Shown piece by piece: positions 52,094 to 59,374 of a stretch of DNA of 64,000 bases. The translations under genes were made by a program, and so were the position numbers. The notes under the pieces were generated by a model that was given only the letters and a program-made list of their open reading frames with translations, searched no databases and was not told the DNA's origin. Every line of letters begins with the position of its first letter. Positions within the stretch are counted from its first letter, which is position 1. The DNA comes from JAAYEA01 sp012689325 (GTDB lineage Bacteria > Chloroflexota > Anaerolineae > JAAYEA01). The stretch is from positions 8,504 through 72,503 of the forward strand of contig DAITVZ010000016.1 in assembly GCA_036841525.1 (NCBI GenBank), in the 5' to 3' direction.

Positions 52094-53155
52094 ATGACCG
52101 AGGCCTATCGTCAGCAACCGCAGTCCTGTTGAACGCCCAATCGGGCTGCGTCGCCGGGTTCGGCGACGCCACTTGTGGCTGACCGCACCATCCACCCCGC
52201 CACCAGCGAGATCACCCGGGCGAACCGGCTGGATCACCTCCAGGCGCGTTGGGGCTACAAACGCGGCGCGCATCGCGTTCAGCCGGGGCTTTATGCGCTC
52301 GGCCACCCCACGCCGCAATCGCCCGTGTTCGTCACCGCCAACTATTCCTTGAGCTTTGACGCCCTCCGCTCCGCCCTGGCAGGCCAGGATGGCTACCTCC
52401 TCGTGCTGGACACCAAGGGCATCAACGTCTGGTGCGCGGCTGGCAAGGGGACCTTTGGCACCGACGAACTGGTCCACCGCATCGCCGTCACGGGGCTGGA
52501 AAAGGTGGTCGCCCATCGCAGGCTGATCCTGCCCCAACTGGGCGCCACGGGCGTAGCCGCGCACGAGGTCAAGTGGCGTTCCGGCTTTCGGGTTGAGTAT
52601 GGCCCGGTGCGCGCCGCCGACTTGCCGGAATACCTTCGCACGAGTCAGGCCTCGCCCCAGATGCGGCGGGTACGGTTCAATCTGTGGGACCGGCTGACCC
52701 TGGTTCCCGTCGAGCTCGTGCACCTCGCCTGGCCGACGCTGGTGGCCGCGCTGCTGCTCTATCTCTTGCTCGGCGCCAAGGCCAGCGCCGCCGCCGTGGT
52801 CGCGGTGCTGGCGGGAGCGGCGCTCTTTCCGCTGCTGCTCCCCTGGCTGCCCACGCGCGACTTTAGCGCCAAAGGCTGGATCCTGGGCGGGCTGGCCGCC
52901 CTCGCTTTCGCCGCGCCGGAACTGGGCCGCGAGGCGAGCGGGTGGCTGCGCGCTGGCCACGCCCTGGCCTACCTGCTGGCCATGCCGCCGGTGACCGCCT
53001 ACCTGGCGCTCAACTTTACCGGCTCGACGACCTTTACCTCGCCCACGGCCGTGCGCCGCGAGATATTCACGTACATCCGCCCCATGGCCATCGCCTTTGG
53101 AGCTGGGGCGTTGCTGATCATGGCGCTGGCCATTGCGCGCTGGATCGGAGGCTGA
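52094..53155 (+). CDS. hgcA: Mercury methylation corrinoid protein HgcA, predicted selenoprotein
   Basis: 353 aa from the ATG at 52094, which has AAAGGGGA upstream; TGA at 52130-52132 (codon 13, after Cys12) is predicted Sec. Family identity is shown by TKGINVWCAAGKGTFGT with the cobalt-coordinating Cys at about residue 114, HRRLILPQLGATGVAAHEVK, GFRVEYGPVRAADLPEYL, and a C-terminal membrane domain of about five helices. HgcA transfers a methyl group from its cob(III)alamin to Hg(II). A GTG at 52175 would give a protein without the Cys-Sec, but it has no ribosome site. Residues 1-27 are an N-terminal extension. hgcB follows by one base. Confidence 0.93.
52130..52169 (+). promoter_or_regulatory. 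Sec codon and SECIS-like hairpin 3 in hgcA
   Basis: TGA 52130-52132; GCGTCGCC (52148-52155) pairs perfectly with GGCGACGC (52162-52169) around loop GGGTTC, 15 bases after the UGA. Confidence 0.75.
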
Positions 53156-53156
53156 G

Positions 53157-53462
53157 ATGGCGACCATGCCCAAAGTCCTGAACTCGCTGCGCTATGACGA
53201 AACGCGGTGCATCGGCTGCGACCTGTGCAGCGCGGTCTGCCCGCATGGGGTCTTTGCACCCAACGGCAGGGTGGCGCGGGTGGTCCGCTACGAGGCCTGT
53301 ATGGAGTGCGGCGCCTGCCAGCGCAACTGCCCCACCGGCGCGATCGCCGTGGAGAGCGGCGTCGGCTGCGCCGCGGCCATGATCAAGGCCGCGCTCACCG
53401 GCAGCGCCGAGGTCTCGTGCGGCGACGATGGTTGCTGCGGCGGCGACTCCTGTTGCAGCTAG
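53157..53462 (+). CDS. hgcB: Mercury methylation ferredoxin HgcB
   Basis: 101 aa from the ATG at 53157. Two [4Fe-4S] sites: C18, C21, C24, C28 (CIGCDLCSAVCP) and C48, C51, C54, C58 (CMECGACQRNCP), the latter being the strongly conserved HgcB motif. Then a lone Cys71, and a C-terminal tail rich in Cys (CGDDGCCGGDSCC: C88, C93, C94, C99, C100), with two vicinal pairs rather than the usual one. HgcB reduces HgcA's cobalamin and may pass Hg(II) to it through the tail cysteines. It is one base after hgcA and ends in a terminator. Confidence 0.95.
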   Translation: MATMPKVLNSLRYDETRCIGCDLCSAVCPHGVFAPNGRVARVVRYEACMECGACQRNCPTGAIAVESGVGCAAAMIKAALTGSAEVSCGDDGCCGGDSCCS

Positions 53463-53480
53463 TGCAAGCTGAATGCACGC

Positions 53481-53519
53481 AAAAAGCGCGCCTTCTTTCG
53501 AGAGAAGGCGCGCTTTTTC
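53481..53519. terminator. Bidirectional terminator after hgcB
   Basis: GCGCGCCTTCT and AGAAGGCGCGC form an 11-bp stem flanked by A and T runs, between convergent hgcB and the DUF3048 gene. Confidence 0.92.
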
Positions 53520-53540
53520 TATGTCAGGAGGTCGCGAGCG

Positions 53541-54770
53541 TTACTGCCCGGCGATGGTCAACTGGTAATCGGGCGGCACGAACTGCACCCAGGTGGAGCC
53601 CGGCTTGAGCGGAATGGGGTTGCCCTGCGCGTCCAGGTACTGCGGGAAATCGGTGACCTTGGCCCGCTTCCAGGTCCCTTCGATCACCCGGCCGTCGCGA
53701 AAGACCTGCACCTTCCCCTCGCCGATGGTGACGATGTTGATGGCCGTGCTGCCCAGGCTATCCTCCACGATATCCGTCTTTTCGTGGGGCACGTATTGCA
53801 CCACCACGTTGGCCATCCCGACTTGCTGGCCGGTCAGCTCTTCCAGATAGGGCGCGCCCTGCACGAGGCGCATATAGAGCCCCGCGCCGGCGTCATAGGT
53901 ATAGTCCACGGTGCTCAATTTGGGGTAAGGGATATGGATCTTGGTCGCCGGCTGCCCCTGCGGCGGCTCGGCGGCAAAGACGAACCCCGTCAAGCTCACC
54001 GGCTTTTCCAGGTTGTTGGCGGCCATGTACTTGCGCAGGGCGGGGACGCTGCTATACAGGTTATGCGGCGCCTTCTTTTTGGCCGATCGGTAAAAGCCGG
54101 CGTTGGTGCTGCCCTCGGTGATCCGGGGGAACCCGGCCTGGGCCAGCAATTGGTTGACCCCGTTGCTCGCGCCGGAATAGACGAAAACGCCATCGTACTG
54201 GGGCACCGTGGCCAAGTTCACCGGGCGCGCGCTGCGGAGCGGACCAACGGCCTCCGGCTGCTGCGCCAGGAACACGGCGGTGATGCGAGTGATCCAATAC
54301 GCCTCCATGATATCCTCGTAGACCACCTCGGCCTGCGAGATGCCGGCATGGGGCCAGGCGCCCGCATCGTTGCCGTAGCGCACCAGGAGGGGCCGCCGCT
54401 GCAACACAGTGGGATCGCTCACCGGCAGGCCGTTCAGCGGGTTGATCAGCGGGTCGCGCGTCGGCGACGGGACCGGGGTATCGGTGGGAACCTCGGTGGG
54501 CGTGCGCGTCGGCAGCACCGGCGTGGGGGTGCTGGTGGGCGGCGGCGTGGGCGTATCAGTGGGCGCCGCGGTTAAGGTGGCCGTGGGCACGAGCGTATCC
54601 GTGCTGGGCGGCGTGTGGGTAAAAGTCGGCTTGGGCGTGCGCGTCGGCGGGATGGTCGCCTCTGCGGCCTCCTCGGAGCAAGAAGCCAGCAGCGCAGTGG
54701 CTGCCAGCAAGGCAAGCAACAACACCAGGCGCGCGATGCGGCCCTTGACGGACGGCTTTATGGCGATCAT
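53541..54770 (-). CDS. DUF3048 (YerB-like) lipoprotein
   Basis: 409 aa. A signal peptide ends in LLASC, followed by about 80 residues of Thr/Pro repeat linker. The DUF3048 N-terminal domain is clear: INPLNGLPV, LVRYGNDAGAWPHAGISQAEVVYEDIMEAYWITRITAVF, GPLRSARPVNL and DGVFVYSGAS; the C-terminal YerB domain follows (LPFPQYLDAQGNPIPL-like, and GSTWVQFVPP). The role is unknown; YerB relatives are cell-envelope lipoproteins of Gram-positive-type bacteria. Converges with hgcB across a shared terminator. Confidence 0.9.
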   Translation of the reverse strand: MIAIKPSVKGRIARLVLLLALLAATALLASCSEEAAEATIPPTRTPKPTFTHTPPSTDTLVPTATLTAAPTDTPTPPPTSTPTPVLPTRTPTEVPTDTPVPSPTRDPLINPLNGLPVSDPTVLQRRPLLVRYGNDAGAWPHAGISQAEVVYEDIMEAYWITRITAVFLAQQPEAVGPLRSARPVNLATVPQYDGVFVYSGASNGVNQLLAQAGFPRITEGSTNAGFYRSAKKKAPHNLYSSVPALRKYMAANNLEKPVSLTGFVFAAEPPQGQPATKIHIPYPKLSTVDYTYDAGAGLYMRLVQGAPYLEELTGQQVGMANVVVQYVPHEKTDIVEDSLGSTAINIVTIGEGKVQVFRDGRVIEGTWKRAKVTDFPQYLDAQGNPIPLKPGSTWVQFVPPDYQLTIAGQ

Positions 54771-54859
54771 ATGGATGATGGTCCCTCCCGCTCAACTCGT
54801 CATGTGGTACCTGACGGCGCCGGGGGCCACTTTGTTCCCCAGGACGCCAAGCTCTCCCA

Positions 54860-55864
54860 TTATAGGCGATCTGCCCGCCTTGACAAGTGCGCAAAGCGCC
54901 GCCAGACCCGGAACGGGCCGGATAGCGGGGCCATCTGCCGCGCCAGCGCGGGCCAGCTCACCTGGCGGCGGCGCTGGATGGCGACGCGCTGGGGCCACAA
55001 GCGCGGAAAGGCGGCATAGCCCGCCAGCCGGCCGCGCAGCGTCTGGGCGTCGCCGCGCCGGAGCAGGCTGTAACCCACCGCGAGCAGATCATAGAGCCAG
55101 ATCAGCGGCAGGCGCACGTACCACTGCGGTCCCGGATAATCCTTGATCAGGGTCCAGATGCGGTTGCGGGCCAGCAGATAGCTCTTCATCGGCGAGCCCT
55201 CCGTCCCCGCGCCAGCGTGCACGTGGTAGACCCGCGCCGCGGGGCAATACCAGGCCCGCCAGCCCAGCAGCCGCGCCCGCCAGGCCAGGTCCACATCCTC
55301 GTACAGGTAGAAATAGCCGTCGTCAAAGCCGCCCGTCTCTTCCAGCAACTCGCGGCGATAGAGCGCGGCCCCGGCGCAAGGGCCAAAGACCTCCCCCAGC
55401 GCCAGGCCCGCCCCCGCGTCTAGCCGCCCGCCATCCCGGTCCCAGGCGATCCCCAGCCGGTCGACCGCGATGCCGGTCGAATTGATCCGCTCCCGCTGGT
55501 GGAAGAAGAGCATCTTGGAGGCGCACATGCCAACGCGGGGCGCGGCCTCCATCCCCGCCACCAGCGCCGCCAGCCAGCCCGGCTCCGCCTCGGTGTCGTT
55601 GTTGAGCGTGGCCACATAGGCGCCCTGGCTGGCGCGGATGCCCAGGTTGTTGCCCGTGGCAAACCCCGCGTTCCGCTCCAGCGCCAGCAGCCGTACCTCC
55701 GGGAAGCGCTCCCGGACCAGGGCCGCGGAACCATCGCTGGAGCCATTGTCCACCAGCAGGACCTCGAAATCGGCATAGGTCTGCTGGCGCAGGCTGCTCA
55801 GGCAGCGCTCCAGATAGCCCTCACCGTTCCAATTGACGATCACGACCGTCACGTGTCCGCCCAT
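54860..55864 (-). CDS. Glycosyltransferase family 2 protein
   Basis: 334 aa. The GT-A fold shows VTVVIVNWNGEGYLERCLSSL, FEVLLVDNGSSDGS (nucleotide-binding), NAGFATGNNLGIRAS, the DxD-like ATLNNDTEAEPGW and a C-terminal GGFDDGYFYLYEDVDLAWRARLLGW, typical of WbbL-type rhamnosyltransferases. It adds a sugar to a cell-surface glycan; acceptor unknown. A minus-strand TATAAT (55898-55893) lies 29 bases upstream, but I see no good -35 box. Confidence 0.9.
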   Translation of the reverse strand: MGGHVTVVIVNWNGEGYLERCLSSLRQQTYADFEVLLVDNGSSDGSAALVRERFPEVRLLALERNAGFATGNNLGIRASQGAYVATLNNDTEAEPGWLAALVAGMEAAPRVGMCASKMLFFHQRERINSTGIAVDRLGIAWDRDGGRLDAGAGLALGEVFGPCAGAALYRRELLEETGGFDDGYFYLYEDVDLAWRARLLGWRAWYCPAARVYHVHAGAGTEGSPMKSYLLARNRIWTLIKDYPGPQWYVRLPLIWLYDLLAVGYSLLRRGDAQTLRGRLAGYAAFPRLWPQRVAIQRRRQVSWPALARQMAPLSGPFRVWRRFAHLSRRADRL

Positions 55865-55981
55865 GCCCGCCTCGCTCCGGTTGGTTGGGCAGGATTATAG
55901 CACAAGCGCTTCAGGGGGCCGAGCGGCGCTCCGACAGCGTGCGGCGGCATACCAGAATATCTGAGAGGCTAATTATGTTGT

Positions 55982-56010
55982 TTGTCATTTTTTCTGTTGT
56001 GTTGTATAAT
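55982..56010 (+). promoter_or_regulatory. Sigma-70 promoter of the candidate RNA/infA leader
   Basis: TTGTCA (55982-55987), 17-base spacer, TATAAT (56005-56010), in an AT-rich stretch unlike its surroundings. Confidence 0.82.
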
Positions 56011-56016
56011 GTAAGC

Positions 56017-56241
56017 AGGCGACGCCTCGCAAGAGCGTGATCTGACCAGTTTATCACAGGAGCGTGGAGAGGTGTCCCGGCACCCGCCGGGCGATAAGCG
56101 ACAGGCTGCTACAGCGACTCGCACAAATCGCATCTTGCTGGGGCTCAGCAGGCGTCATGCCGAGTAGGCGGCCTGCTACCCATCAGCACGCGTGAGCTCG
56201 GTTCCACCGCAGAGTGCCTCTGCGGCAAGCCGAGTTTTTTG
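56017..56241 (+). ncRNA. Candidate terminated small RNA or infA attenuator leader (about 225 nt)
   Basis: The stretch between the promoter and the terminator has no convincing ORF but several hairpins, for example CCCGGC-ACCC-GCCGGG and GCTG-GGGCT-CAGC. I checked for signature motifs of RNase P, tmRNA, SRP, TPP and T-box RNAs and found none. It could be an independent RNA such as a 6S-like RNA, or a leader controlling infA by attenuation. Ends are estimated. Confidence 0.5.
56195..56241 (+). terminator. Intrinsic terminator before infA
   Basis: CTCGG pairs with CCGAG and, inside it, CCGCAGAG with CTCTGCGG, followed by six T residues; infA starts 43 bases later. Confidence 0.88.
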
Positions 56242-56283
56242 TTTCTAGGCAGCCTCTCTCACCCCAAAAAGGAGCTCAACCAG

Positions 56284-56538
56284 ATGAAGAAAAACCTCAA
56301 GGACAGCCAGCAAAAGATCGAAGTGGACGGTACCGTCGTGGAGGCGCTGCCCAACGCGACCTTTCGCGTCCAATTGGAGAATGAACACCAGGTGTTGGCC
56401 TATCTATGCGGCAAGATGCGAAAATACTATATCCGCGTCTTGCTCGGCGACCGCGTTAGGCTGGAGCTGTCGCCCTATGATCTCAATCGCGGTAGGATCA
56501 CTTTCCGGTACAAGGCCCCCGTCACCTCGATGGCCTGA
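56284..56538 (+). CDS. infA: Translation initiation factor IF-1
   Basis: 84 aa from the ATG at 56284 with AAAAAGGAG upstream; about 12 residues longer at the N-terminus than the usual 72. The OB fold is clear: IEVDGTVVEALPNATFRVQLEN, HQVLAYLCGKMRKYYIRVLLGDRV and LSPYDLNRGRITFRYK. It binds the 30S A site in initiation. Its normal ribosomal-protein neighbours are missing. It lies downstream of a terminated leader transcript. Confidence 0.95.
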   Translation: MKKNLKDSQQKIEVDGTVVEALPNATFRVQLENEHQVLAYLCGKMRKYYIRVLLGDRVRLELSPYDLNRGRITFRYKAPVTSMA

Positions 56539-56604
56539 TCGAGATCCTCATGCCGGTGGCATCCAGCACTAACGCGCGGCCCAACAGCATAGAAAGGAGT
56601 CTCG

Positions 56605-57099
56605 ATGCAATTCCAAGTCGGAGCCAAGGTGCTTCATCCCATCTATGGAGCCGGGCGAATCACCGCCATACACGAAAAGCAGTTCAGACAACAGATCGAC
56701 CGCTATTACGTGATCCAGGTACCAACACAGCGCATCACGGTAATGGTTCCGGTCCACAAAGTGGACGATGTGGGCTTGCGCCCCATCAGCGGGGCTGCGG
56801 CGCTACAAGAGATGTGGCACGTATTGGAGAGCAAGTCCATAGAGCTTTGCAGTGACTGGAAACTGCGCCAAAGCCACATCTCGGAAAAGATCCGCACCGG
56901 CGATATCCTCCAGATCGCTCAGACGATCCGCGACCTGACCGCGCGCCGGCGGGAACAGCGGCTCAGCCAGACCGATCGCGAGTTGCTGGAAAAGGCCGAG
57001 GCCTTCCTGGCCTCCGAGCTGGCCGTAGCCCAAGATATGGGCTCGGAAGAGGCCCGCGCCCTGATCCGCACCAGGGCGCTCGCCGGGCAGAGCGCCTAG
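56605..57099 (+). CDS. CarD-family transcriptional regulator
   Basis: 164 aa; GAAAGGAG precedes the ATG. The N-terminal RNA polymerase-interacting domain has FQVGAKVLHPIYGAGRITAI, YYVIQVPTQRITVMVPVHKVDDVGLRP, typical of CarD/TRCF RID, and the helical C-terminal DNA-binding half includes WKLRQSHISEKIRTGDILQIAQTIRDL and RELLEKAEAFLASELAVAQ. CarD stabilises RNA polymerase open complexes. It follows infA by 66 bases in the same direction. Confidence 0.92.
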   Translation: MQFQVGAKVLHPIYGAGRITAIHEKQFRQQIDRYYVIQVPTQRITVMVPVHKVDDVGLRPISGAAALQEMWHVLESKSIELCSDWKLRQSHISEKIRTGDILQIAQTIRDLTARRREQRLSQTDRELLEKAEAFLASELAVAQDMGSEEARALIRTRALAGQSA

Positions 57100-57182
57100 C
57101 ACCCAACGCCGTCATCTCCGTCGCCCCATCCCCGAACCAGGCCCCCAGACCACTACCTGGGCCGATGGTTACCCGAATCGCT

Positions 57183-57210
57183 TTGACAGATCCCTGCGGC
57201 AGGCTATAAT
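57183..57210 (+). promoter_or_regulatory. Sigma-70 promoter of the M42 peptidase run
   Basis: TTGACA (57183-57188), 16-base spacer, TATAAT (57205-57210), 41 bases before the ATG at 57252. Confidence 0.88.
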
Positions 57211-57251
57211 GGCTGGCCAGGAACGATGATCATGGCAGGGAGAGCGGATGC

Positions 57252-58310
57252 ATGGAGACCAAGACGCTATTACGAAAGCTCTCGGAGGCCAGCGGCGTCT
57301 CCGGCTACGAGGCCGAGCTGCGCGGGTTGGTGCGCGAGGCCTGGGCGCCCTGGGCCGACGAGGTGCGGGAGGACGTGCTGGGCAACGTGATCGCCCTCAA
57401 GCGCGGCACGGGCGCGGGCGAGCGTCGCTACAAGGTGATGCTGGCCGGGCACATGGACGAGATCGGGTTGATGGTGACCCAGTTGGAGGGCGGGTTCATC
57501 CGCTTCACCCAGGTGGGCGGCATCGATCCCCGGACCTTGCTGGCCCAAGAGGTCGTCGTACACGGCCGCGAACCCCTCCCCGGCATCATCGGCACCCGGC
57601 CGCCCCACGTCCTGCCGCCAGAGGCCCGCAACAAGCCCGTGCCCTGGGACGAGCTGTTCATCGATGTAGGGCTGGACGGCTCGCGCCTCGCCGAGCTGGT
57701 GCAGGTGGGCGATCTCATCACCGTCCGCCGGAGCATGGCCGAGCTGGAGGATGACCGGCTTTCCGGCAAGGCCTTCGACAACCGCGCCTCCGTGGTCGCC
57801 ATCGCCTGTGCTCTGGAGCGGCTGGCCGGGCTCAAACACGAGTGGGACGTCTATGCCGTGGCGACGGTGCAGGAAGAGACGGGGCTCAAGGGGGCCATGA
57901 CCAGCGCCTACGGCGTCTATCCCGATATCGGCATCGCCATCGACGTGGGCTTTGGGAACATGCCCGGCCAATCCGAGCTCGACTCGATCGAGATGGGCAA
58001 GGGGCCGTCCATCGCCTTCGGCCCCACGGCGCACCCCGCCATCCACGAACAACTGGTCAGCGTGGCCCAAGCGAACGAGATCCCCCACCAGATCGAGCCG
58101 ATCCCCGGGGCCTCCGGCACCGACGCTTGGGCCATCCAGGTGGTCCGCGAGGGCATTCCCGCGGGGCTGCTCTCGATCCCCTTGCGCTACATGCACACCT
58201 CGGTGGAGACCGTGGTGGCGCAGGACATCGCCCGCACCGGGCGCTTGCTGGCGCATTTCACCGCCTCGCTGGATGCTGCCTTTGCGGGCCGGCTGGGCCT
58301 GAACAGGTAA
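57252..58310 (+). CDS. M42 family metallopeptidase (glutamyl/aminopeptidase type), copy 1
   Basis: 352 aa. Family pattern: EASGVSGYEAELRGLV, VMLAGHMDEIGLMVT (metal-binding His and Asp-Glu), FDNRASVVAIACALERL (bridging Asp), VATVQEETGLKGAMTSAYGV (catalytic Glu-Glu), and VREGIPAGLLSIPLRYMHTSVETV with the last His ligand. These dinuclear-metal aminopeptidases form large dodecamers that trim peptides. It begins the three-gene run, with the next start ten bases after its stop. Substrate preference is unknown. Confidence 0.92.
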   Translation: METKTLLRKLSEASGVSGYEAELRGLVREAWAPWADEVREDVLGNVIALKRGTGAGERRYKVMLAGHMDEIGLMVTQLEGGFIRFTQVGGIDPRTLLAQEVVVHGREPLPGIIGTRPPHVLPPEARNKPVPWDELFIDVGLDGSRLAELVQVGDLITVRRSMAELEDDRLSGKAFDNRASVVAIACALERLAGLKHEWDVYAVATVQEETGLKGAMTSAYGVYPDIGIAIDVGFGNMPGQSELDSIEMGKGPSIAFGPTAHPAIHEQLVSVAQANEIPHQIEPIPGASGTDAWAIQVVREGIPAGLLSIPLRYMHTSVETVVAQDIARTGRLLAHFTASLDAAFAGRLGLNR

Positions 58311-58320
58311 GGAGGGCGAT

Positions 58321-59361
58321 TTGATCCTTCAACAGCTTGCCAATGCCTCCGGGCCTTCGGGCCGCGAGGAGGCCGTTCGTCAGGTCGTCATCGAGGCCAT
58401 CCGGGACCACGTGGACAGCTACCAGGTGGATGGCCTGGGCAATTGCATCGCCTTGAAGCGGGGCGCCGCCCCCGCAGCGGACGGGCGGTCCCGGCGGGTC
58501 ATGGTTTCGGCGCACATGGACGAGGTGGCGCTGATGATCGTTCAGATCACCGGCGAGGGGCTGCTCCGCTTCCGCAAGATCGGCGGCATCGACGACCGAG
58601 TGCTGCCCTCCAAGCGGGTGCTGGTGGGCGAAAAGCGCGTCCCCGGCGTCATCGGCTGCAAGCCACTGCACCTGCTCCACGACGCAGAATTCGGGCAGGT
58701 GGCCGCCAGCGACGACCTCTATATCGACATCGGCGCCTCCAGCGCCGCAGCCGCTGAGCGGCTGGTCCAGCGCGGCGATTATGCCGTGTTCGACACGCCC
58801 TATGAACCCTGGCCGCAGGCGCGGCTCGTCAAGGGCAAAGCCTTCGACGATCGCGCCGGGTGCGCCGTCTTGGTCGAACTGCTGCGCGGCGATCCCTACC
58901 CCTTCGACCTATATGGCGTGTTCACGGTGCAAGAAGAGGTGGGACTGCGCGGGGCGCGCGTCGCCGCCTATGCGGTGGACCCGGACGCCGCCATCGCGCT
59001 GGAGGGAACGATCTGCGACGACATGCCAAAGAAGAAAGACATCAGTTCCACCACGGTGCTGGGCCAGGGACCTTCCATCACCATCATGGATCGCTCCATG
59101 ATCGCCGATCGGAGGCTGGTGCAATTGCTCATCGATACGGCGCAGGCGGAGGGGATCCCCTACCAGTTCAAACAGCCCCTCATGGGCAGCACCGATTCCG
59201 GCACGATTCACCTGGCGCGGGAGGGCGTGCCCACCACCGTGGTCTCGATCCCCTCGCGCTATATCCACTCTCCGGTCACCCTGCTGAGCCTCGATGACCT
59301 GGAGAACACGGTCAAATTGATGCGAGCGGCCCTGATCAAGCTGGCCGATCTCGAGTTATAA
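58321..59361 (+). CDS. M42 family metallopeptidase, copy 2
   Basis: 346 aa from a TTG at 58321 with GGAGGG upstream. Same catalytic pattern as its neighbours: VSAHMDEVALMI, KAFDDRAGCAVLVELL, FTVQEEVGLRGARVAAYA and GVPTTVVSIPSRYIHSPVTLL, so the two metal sites and catalytic Glu are retained. It differs in the loops from copies 1 and 3, suggesting distinct peptide specificity or mixed oligomers. It lies 13 bases before copy 3. Confidence 0.92.
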   Translation: MILQQLANASGPSGREEAVRQVVIEAIRDHVDSYQVDGLGNCIALKRGAAPAADGRSRRVMVSAHMDEVALMIVQITGEGLLRFRKIGGIDDRVLPSKRVLVGEKRVPGVIGCKPLHLLHDAEFGQVAASDDLYIDIGASSAAAAERLVQRGDYAVFDTPYEPWPQARLVKGKAFDDRAGCAVLVELLRGDPYPFDLYGVFTVQEEVGLRGARVAAYAVDPDAAIALEGTICDDMPKKKDISSTTVLGQGPSITIMDRSMIADRRLVQLLIDTAQAEGIPYQFKQPLMGSTDSGTIHLAREGVPTTVVSIPSRYIHSPVTLLSLDDLENTVKLMRAALIKLADLEL

Positions 59362-59374
59362 GGAGGCGACGCCT

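Larger units (their letters stand above)
55865..56283. other. Gene-free region with promoter, candidate RNA and terminator upstream of infA
   Basis: 419 bases without a coding gene. It holds the leftward TATAAT of the glycosyltransferase, a strong rightward promoter (55982-56010), and a hairpin-rich transcript ending in an intrinsic terminator (56195-56241), described separately. Confidence 0.7.

Noticed and set aside
50943..52180. Reading the TGA-containing TlpA, rhodanese and hgcA genes as pseudogenes or sequencing errors
   Set aside because: Four TGAs in three neighbouring genes; in the first two genes they fall exactly on catalytic Cys positions. No frameshift follows any of them, each set is followed by a SECIS-like hairpin, and other stop types are used to end the genes.
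52175..53155. HgcA starting at the GTG at 52175
   Set aside because: No ribosome site precedes it, whereas the ATG at 52094 has AAAGGGGA; I keep it as the main alternative.
56190..56241. T-box or other known riboswitch ahead of infA
   Set aside because: The GGTTCCACCGC stretch only superficially resembles the T-box core; the specifier hairpin and TGGNACCGCG sequence are absent.
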